Shown: positions 8,630 through 12,748 of the stretch, piece after piece
Position numbering within the stretch: position 1 is the stretch's first letter
Layout: every line of letters begins with the position of its first letter
NCBI GenBank assembly: GCA_030627475.1
Contig: DAOURZ010000012.1
Span: 1 to 12,748 of the forward strand
Direction of reading: 5' to 3'
DNA: 12,748 bases
From: Deltaproteobacteria bacterium
GTDB lineage: Bacteria; Desulfobacterota; Desulfobacteria; Desulfobacterales; ETH-SRB1
Made by a program: the position numbers and the translations under genes
Notes under the pieces: generated by a model
The model's input: the letters and a program-made list of their open reading frames with translations, nothing else
The model's database searches: none
Told to the model about the DNA's origin: nothing

Positions 8630-11308
8630 ATGAATAAAGATAAAACAATATATCTAATAGACGGAAGCGCATATATCTACCGCGCTTATCATGCAATTCG
8701 CGGACTTTCCAATTCAAAGGGCCTTCCAACAAATGCCGTTTTTGGTTTTACAAAAATGCTTTTAAAGCTCATAGAAGATCGAAATCCAACATATGTTGGA
8801 ATGTTTTTTGATGTAAAAGGCCCGACTTTTAGACATAAAATGTTTGATGCTTATAAAGCCAACCGTCCACCAATGCCTGAAGATCTATCAATTCAGATTC
8901 CATATATTAAAGAAATAACAAAAGGTTTCAATATACCGGTTGTTGAAATGCAGGGCTACGAAGCTGACGATCTCATAGGCACACTTGCACGTAAGGCGGA
9001 GGAAGCAGGGTTTTCTGTAATTATGGTTACCGGTGATAAAGATTTCATACAGCTTGTTACAAACAGGTCTATTCTCTGGGACCCAATGAAAGAAAAAATC
9101 ATAGATAGTAATATGATAAAAAATACATATGAAATTGAACCTCGCCAGATGGTTGATGTTATGGGCCTTTCCGGTGATTCTGCAGATAATATTCCCGGTG
9201 TTCCCGGGATAGGTCCAAAGACCGCACTTGCATTAATAAAAACTTTCGGAAGTATGGAAGGTTTATATGAGCAGGTGTATACAATAAAGAAGAAAAAGCA
9301 GCATGAAAATCTTGTCCGCTATAAAGAACAGGCTTTATTGAGCAAAAAACTTGTTAAAATAGACGATAAGGCACCCGTATCGTTTACACCTGAAAACTTT
9401 AAATACAGAGCTCCCGACAATACCATTCTTGCAGGACTCTTTAAAAAACTGGAATTCAGGCAATTACAGCAGTCAGTTGTAAAATATGCAGATTTATCAA
9501 AAAAGAAATACAAGGCAGTCTTGAGTGTTGATGAACTTTCCGATCTAATTGCGACTTTAGAGACCTCAAATTTATTTGCCATTGATACTGAAACTACTTC
9601 CAAAAATCCAATGGCGGCAAAGATAGTCGGGTTGTCTTTTTCATTAAAGCCTGATGAAGCATTTTACATTCCATGCGCTCATAAATATAAAGACGCACCA
9701 AAACAGCTTAAAATTGATGAAGTTTTGAAGAAGCTTAAGCCGGTACTTGAAAATCATAAAATAAAAAAGATAGGCCAGAACATAAAATATGACTGGATTG
9801 TTCTTGATCGTCATGGAATATGCCTTTCCGGAGTAATGTTTGATACCATGCTCGCATCTTACCTTATTAACCCTTCGAAACGCGCTCACAATCTTGACCG
9901 AATTGCTCTTGATTTTCTTGATCACAAAACAATTTCTTATGAGGAAGTGGCAGGTAAAGGTAAAAATGCTTCCTGCTTTTCAAGGGTTTCCCTTGAAAAG
10001 GCTGTTCCATATGCCTGTGAGGATGCTGATATTACGCTTATGGCTTATAATATTCTATTGCCAGTGCTGAAAGATATGGGGCTTGAAGAACTTTTTAAAA
10101 AAGTAGAAATGCCGCTTATACCAGTATTAATGAAGATGGAAATGACTGGAATTAATGTTGATAGAGAAAAATTAATAAATCTTTCAAAATTATTTAAACA
10201 TCAGCTTGAGCAGCTTGAAAGCAGTATATATTCAATCGCAGGAGAAGAATTTAATATCAGATCTTCACAGCAACTCGGCAAAATACTTTTTGAAAAGCTA
10301 AAATTGCCGGTGAAAAAAAAGACAAAAAAAAAGACAGGCTATTCAACCGATGTAAATGTTCTTGAAGCACTGTCAGAACAGCATGAACTACCTGTTCTAA
10401 TATTAAGGCACCGAACTCTCGCAAAACTTAAATCAACATATACTGACGCTTTGATAGAGCTTATAAATCCGGAAACAGGACGTATCCATACGTCGTACAA
10501 CCAGACAGTTACTGCTACAGGCCGCCTTAGCAGCTCCGAACCGAATCTTCAGAATATTCCGGTCCGCACAGATGAGGGAAGGGATATAAGAAGGGCTTTT
10601 ATTCCAAAACAAGGATGGCACCTTCTTGCTGCAGATTATTCTCAGATAGAACTCCGTATTCTTGCTCATTGTTCAGATGATAAAATTCTTATCAAGGCTT
10701 TTAAAGAAGATGAAGATATTCATCTCCGAACTGCTGCAGAGGTTTTCCAGGTATTTCCTTCTTTCATTACTTCTGAATTGAGACAGCAGGCCAAGGTTAT
10801 AAATTTTGGCATTGTTTATGGAATGAGTCCGTATGGCCTTTCCAAAGAGCTGGGTATAAGCCGGAAAATGGCAAAAACATATATACACAACTACTTTACA
10901 AGATATAGTGGCGTAAAAAAATTTATAGATGAAACAATAAAACAGGCCGGGATTTCACAGAAAACAAGTACTTTGCTTGGCCGTATTCGCTTTTTGCCGG
11001 ATATCAACAGCTCCAATAAAAACTTGCGTGAGTTTGCCGAAAGAACCGCAATAAATACTCCTGTTCAGGGATCGGCTGCAGATCTGATAAAAATAGCAAT
11101 GATAAATGTAGATTCGGAATTTACAAAGAGGGGCCTTAAATCCGCGATGCTGCTTTCCGTACATGATGAGATTGTTTTTGAAGTGCCACCGGATGAACTG
11201 GATGAAGTTGGATTTCTTGTAAAAGATATAATGGAGGGTGTTTGGGATCTAAAGGTACCGCTCAAGGTTAATCTATCAGTGGGAAAGAATTGGGCAGAAG
11301 CCAAATAG
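8630..11308 (+). CDS. polA: DNA polymerase I
   Basis: DNA polymerase I fills gaps and removes RNA primers during lagging-strand synthesis and excision repair. The 892-residue protein has all three domains. The 5' nuclease domain (1 to about 290) shows D11, YEADD (110-114), TGDKDF (134-139) and GLSGDSADNIPGVPGIGPKTA (179-199, metal ligands and helix-hairpin-helix). The 3'-5' proofreading domain is intact: D319/E321 (Exo I), D388 in NIKYD (Exo II), Y461-x3-D465 (Exo III). The polymerase domain has TATGRLSSSEPNLQNIP (628-644), motif A with D669 in ADYSQIELR, the O-helix R718, K722, F726, Y730, and motif C H845-D846-E847. Phe at 726 is the residue type that disfavours dideoxynucleotides. ATG at 8630 fits the family N-terminus, although its Shine-Dalgarno is weak. 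Two A-runs (10313-10320 and 10324-10332) encode a Lys-rich loop in the thumb region. The gene is divergent from the larE group. Confidence 0.98.
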   Translation: MNKDKTIYLIDGSAYIYRAYHAIRGLSNSKGLPTNAVFGFTKMLLKLIEDRNPTYVGMFFDVKGPTFRHKMFDAYKANRPPMPEDLSIQIPYIKEITKGFNIPVVEMQGYEADDLIGTLARKAEEAGFSVIMVTGDKDFIQLVTNRSILWDPMKEKIIDSNMIKNTYEIEPRQMVDVMGLSGDSADNIPGVPGIGPKTALALIKTFGSMEGLYEQVYTIKKKKQHENLVRYKEQALLSKKLVKIDDKAPVSFTPENFKYRAPDNTILAGLFKKLEFRQLQQSVVKYADLSKKKYKAVLSVDELSDLIATLETSNLFAIDTETTSKNPMAAKIVGLSFSLKPDEAFYIPCAHKYKDAPKQLKIDEVLKKLKPVLENHKIKKIGQNIKYDWIVLDRHGICLSGVMFDTMLASYLINPSKRAHNLDRIALDFLDHKTISYEEVAGKGKNASCFSRVSLEKAVPYACEDADITLMAYNILLPVLKDMGLEELFKKVEMPLIPVLMKMEMTGINVDREKLINLSKLFKHQLEQLESSIYSIAGEEFNIRSSQQLGKILFEKLKLPVKKKTKKKTGYSTDVNVLEALSEQHELPVLILRHRTLAKLKSTYTDALIELINPETGRIHTSYNQTVTATGRLSSSEPNLQNIPVRTDEGRDIRRAFIPKQGWHLLAADYSQIELRILAHCSDDKILIKAFKEDEDIHLRTAAEVFQVFPSFITSELRQQAKVINFGIVYGMSPYGLSKELGISRKMAKTYIHNYFTRYSGVKKFIDETIKQAGISQKTSTLLGRIRFLPDINSSNKNLREFAERTAINTPVQGSAADLIKIAMINVDSEFTKRGLKSAMLLSVHDEIVFEVPPDELDEVGFLVKDIMEGVWDLKVPLKVNLSVGKNWAEAK

Positions 11309-11613
11309 TCGCGAATAAAGATTGAGATTAGTCCGAATGTAGCCGTCTTTGCACGGAAGTGGGACTTTAGTCCCGAAAAAACACTGTGCAACAATGCGGG
11401 GCTAAAGCCCCCCTGATAATAATAGAAAGGTATTTTATAGCCTGAAGCTTTGAATCGGGGTTTGGTTAGTATAATTTTACAAGCAAGCAAAACCAAAGGG
11501 TTACTAATTGATTGAATTTACATTCTGTCCCGCATTTCGTTGATAGCCAGGATTAAGATACGAAAATGTAAAATTATTTTTGAGAAAATCCTCAGGTAAA
11601 AACGTGATCGGCA
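11309..11613. other. intergenic region after polA
   Basis: These 305 bp hold no convincing gene. They contain the REP-like pair described separately (11361-11411) and two looser inverted repeats: TTTGGTT/AACCAAA (11461-11467 and 11491-11497) and TTTACATT/AATGTAAA (11517-11524 and 11575-11582). No hairpin followed by a T-run is seen, so I cannot assign an intrinsic terminator for polA. The promoter of the downstream TPR-type gene probably lies in the second half. Confidence 0.5.
11361..11411. repeat. REP-like inverted hairpin pair
   Basis: Two self-complementary 14-mers, GGGACTTTAGTCCC (11361-11374) and GGGGCTAAAGCCCC (11398-11411), stand 23 bases apart in opposite orientation (CTTTAG versus CTAAAG). 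Each can form a small hairpin, and the two can pair with each other with few mismatches, like the two arms of a bacterial interspersed mosaic element. Such elements usually occur in many copies in gene gaps and are often mobilised by IS200-like (RAYT) transposases; none is in the window. It lies 52 bases after the polA stop and could protect the mRNA 3' end. Confidence 0.7.
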
Positions 11614-12748
11614 GTGCTTGATACACAAAAAATTTATGGCTTCGAAAAAAAGGTGCCTTTGCCTCAGCTTATAAATCAGGGCAAACAGTTTCTGGATGCT
11701 GGAAAAGCCAGGGATGCGCTTTCATCGTTAAAGCTGGCAATTAAAAAGGGCGCTCCGCCAGACGACATAAATCCAATGCTGTTTAAGGCATATCTTTTAC
11801 GGGAATCCCAACTCAGGCAGAAAGGGATGAATGTAGAAGCGGATTCGATCCATTGTCAGGCCGCCACTTTTATGCCAACGTACGACAAACTTTCCGATAA
11901 CGATCTGCTTACCTTTATGAAAGGCGCTTTCTTTGAAGATTCAATAAGCGCCTATAACGGATATATCGGGGAGAATAGCCCTTCTATCACCATAGAGCTG
12001 TATCTTGCGGGGCAATTTATTATTCATCGTCAATGGGATATGCTGGACAAGCTTGATGATCGTGTGTCGCTGAAAAAAGATGCCGCCTCTGTTGTTCAGG
12101 CAGCTGATCTTATGCACAGCGGTGATTGGGAATCTGCCCTGGCTTACCTGAAACCTGTATCAAGAACCTCTTCTTTTGCGCCGGCACGCATATTCTGTCT
12201 TGCTATGGTATCTTTTTATAATGAAGACGATTCCGGTATGCAGCGAGCGCTTTCCATGATTCCAAAGGAATTTCCCCTTTACGAAGTGGCAAAAAAACTG
12301 AAACAAGATCCTGACAACTTTCCCTGCCTGTGGGAAGGTCCTGTAAACACTGAAAAAAAATTTACCGATGCTCTTGACAGTCTGAAAAAAAAGCATTTAA
12401 AACGTGCAGCCAGTCAATTTAAAAGCATTGCCGGATCAATTTATCCTGATGATTATGACCGTGCAATTTTCCATCTCCTCGAACTGGTCTGGCCTTTTAC
12501 CCTGGACGACACTATCTATAGCTATGAATATGTTCATCTTATCAAACAGTTGCTTCCTGAAAACCAATCTGATCTTCTAACTGCGAAAACCGAATATTTT
12601 GACTTTGATAAGCCATTAATTAATACCGGCCGCTATCTTATGTTGATGGATACAGAATTTCCTGACCCGGAACACGCCCGAATTGCTCACGCGCTGATTT
12701 TACTGCATGCTGTTGAAAGAATTAGCAAGGAGAATTTTTTTGTTCAAA
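11614..12748 (+). CDS. TPR-like protein of unknown function, 3' end cut by window edge
   Basis: The frame stays open from GTG at 11614 to the right edge (378 codons). An in-frame TGA three codons upstream limits the start, and the only Shine-Dalgarno-like AGG is about 17 bases away, so the exact start is uncertain. An ATG at 11636 is out of frame. The protein is soluble, with no signal peptide or membrane segment. Residues 17-55 form a clear TPR-like helix pair (LINQGKQFLDAGKARDAL), and helical-repeat character continues (AADLMHSGDWESALAYL, then FTDALDSLKKKHLKRAASQF). No catalytic motif is visible. I do not recognise the family. The coding sequence is visibly richer in G+C than dnaN and gyrB, and it is separated from polA by repeats, so it need not belong to the replication neighbourhood. 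Confidence 0.75.
   Translation, partial: MLDTQKIYGFEKKVPLPQLINQGKQFLDAGKARDALSSLKLAIKKGAPPDDINPMLFKAYLLRESQLRQKGMNVEADSIHCQAATFMPTYDKLSDNDLLTFMKGAFFEDSISAYNGYIGENSPSITIELYLAGQFIIHRQWDMLDKLDDRVSLKKDAASVVQAADLMHSGDWESALAYLKPVSRTSSFAPARIFCLAMVSFYNEDDSGMQRALSMIPKEFPLYEVAKKLKQDPDNFPCLWEGPVNTEKKFTDALDSLKKKHLKRAASQFKSIAGSIYPDDYDRAIFHLLELVWPFTLDDTIYSYEYVHLIKQLLPENQSDLLTAKTEYFDFDKPLINTGRYLMLMDTEFPDPEHARIAHALILLHAVERISKENFFVQ

Noticed and set aside
9319..9925. Minus-strand open frames of 93-94 codons inside polA
   Set aside because: They are antisense to well-conserved polA domains, with low-complexity translations and no supporting motifs.
11065..11496. 143-codon minus-strand open frame over the polA 3' end
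   Set aside because: Most of it is antisense to polA, and the rest translates the REP-like repeat. There is no ribosome site or family signature.
11309..11613. Intrinsic terminator after polA
   Set aside because: The hairpins at 11361-11411 are not followed by a T-run on the plus strand, so they do not meet the usual criterion.
12160..12396. 78-codon minus-strand open frame
   Set aside because: It is antisense to the TPR-like gene, which has an uninterrupted frame of 378 codons with coherent helical repeats.

Overview
The window is AT-rich bacterial chromosomal DNA carrying core replication genes (dnaN, gyrB, polA) among small accessory genes. The organism is probably a member of the Desulfobacterota (sulfate-reducer-like). 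This is inferred from the gene mix (LarE-type sulfurtransferase, YccU-type CoA-binding protein, B12-dependent radical SAM protein, TPR proteins) and the REP-like repeat style. No taxonomic marker was searched, so the lineage is only a suggestion.

Layout. From 1 to 8466 all genes lie on the minus strand. From the dnaN side leftwards there is an AT-rich leader (6540-6956), dnaN (5418-6539), gyrB (2992-5421, sharing an ATGA overlap with dnaN), a cobalamin-binding-type radical SAM gene (1651-2934), and a TPR protein with a SPASM/twitch-like cysteine set that runs off the left edge (1-1487). A folded, MITE-like inverted-repeat element of about 153 bp separates the last two genes, and a half copy of its end lies just upstream of the radical SAM gene. 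To the right of the AT-rich leader is a compact minus-strand group: a CoA-binding-domain protein (8044-8466), a ten-cysteine 74-residue zinc-finger-like protein (7839-8063) and a LarE-family PP-loop sulfurtransferase (6957-7823). A 163-bp divergent intergenic region then leads to polA on the plus strand (8630-11308). About 300 bp of non-coding DNA with a REP-like hairpin pair follows, and then a plus-strand TPR-type protein of unknown role that is cut by the right edge (from 11614).

How the genes fit together. dnaN (sliding clamp), gyrB (gyrase ATPase subunit) and polA (gap repair and Okazaki fragment processing) form a replication neighbourhood. dnaA and recF, the usual partners of dnaN and gyrB, are absent between the genes seen here. 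The leader upstream of dnaN carries three copies of TTATAAACA, one base away from a relaxed DnaA-box consensus, so it is a weak origin candidate as well as the dnaN promoter region. The radical SAM gene and the SPASM-like TPR gene look like a functional pair bounded by repeat elements. They are the best candidate in the window for an undescribed modification system, though no substrate can be named. A second notable signal is at the 5' end of larE: a ten-A run lies where a better-looking ATG start sits in another frame, with an in-phase A AAA AAC slippery heptamer between them.
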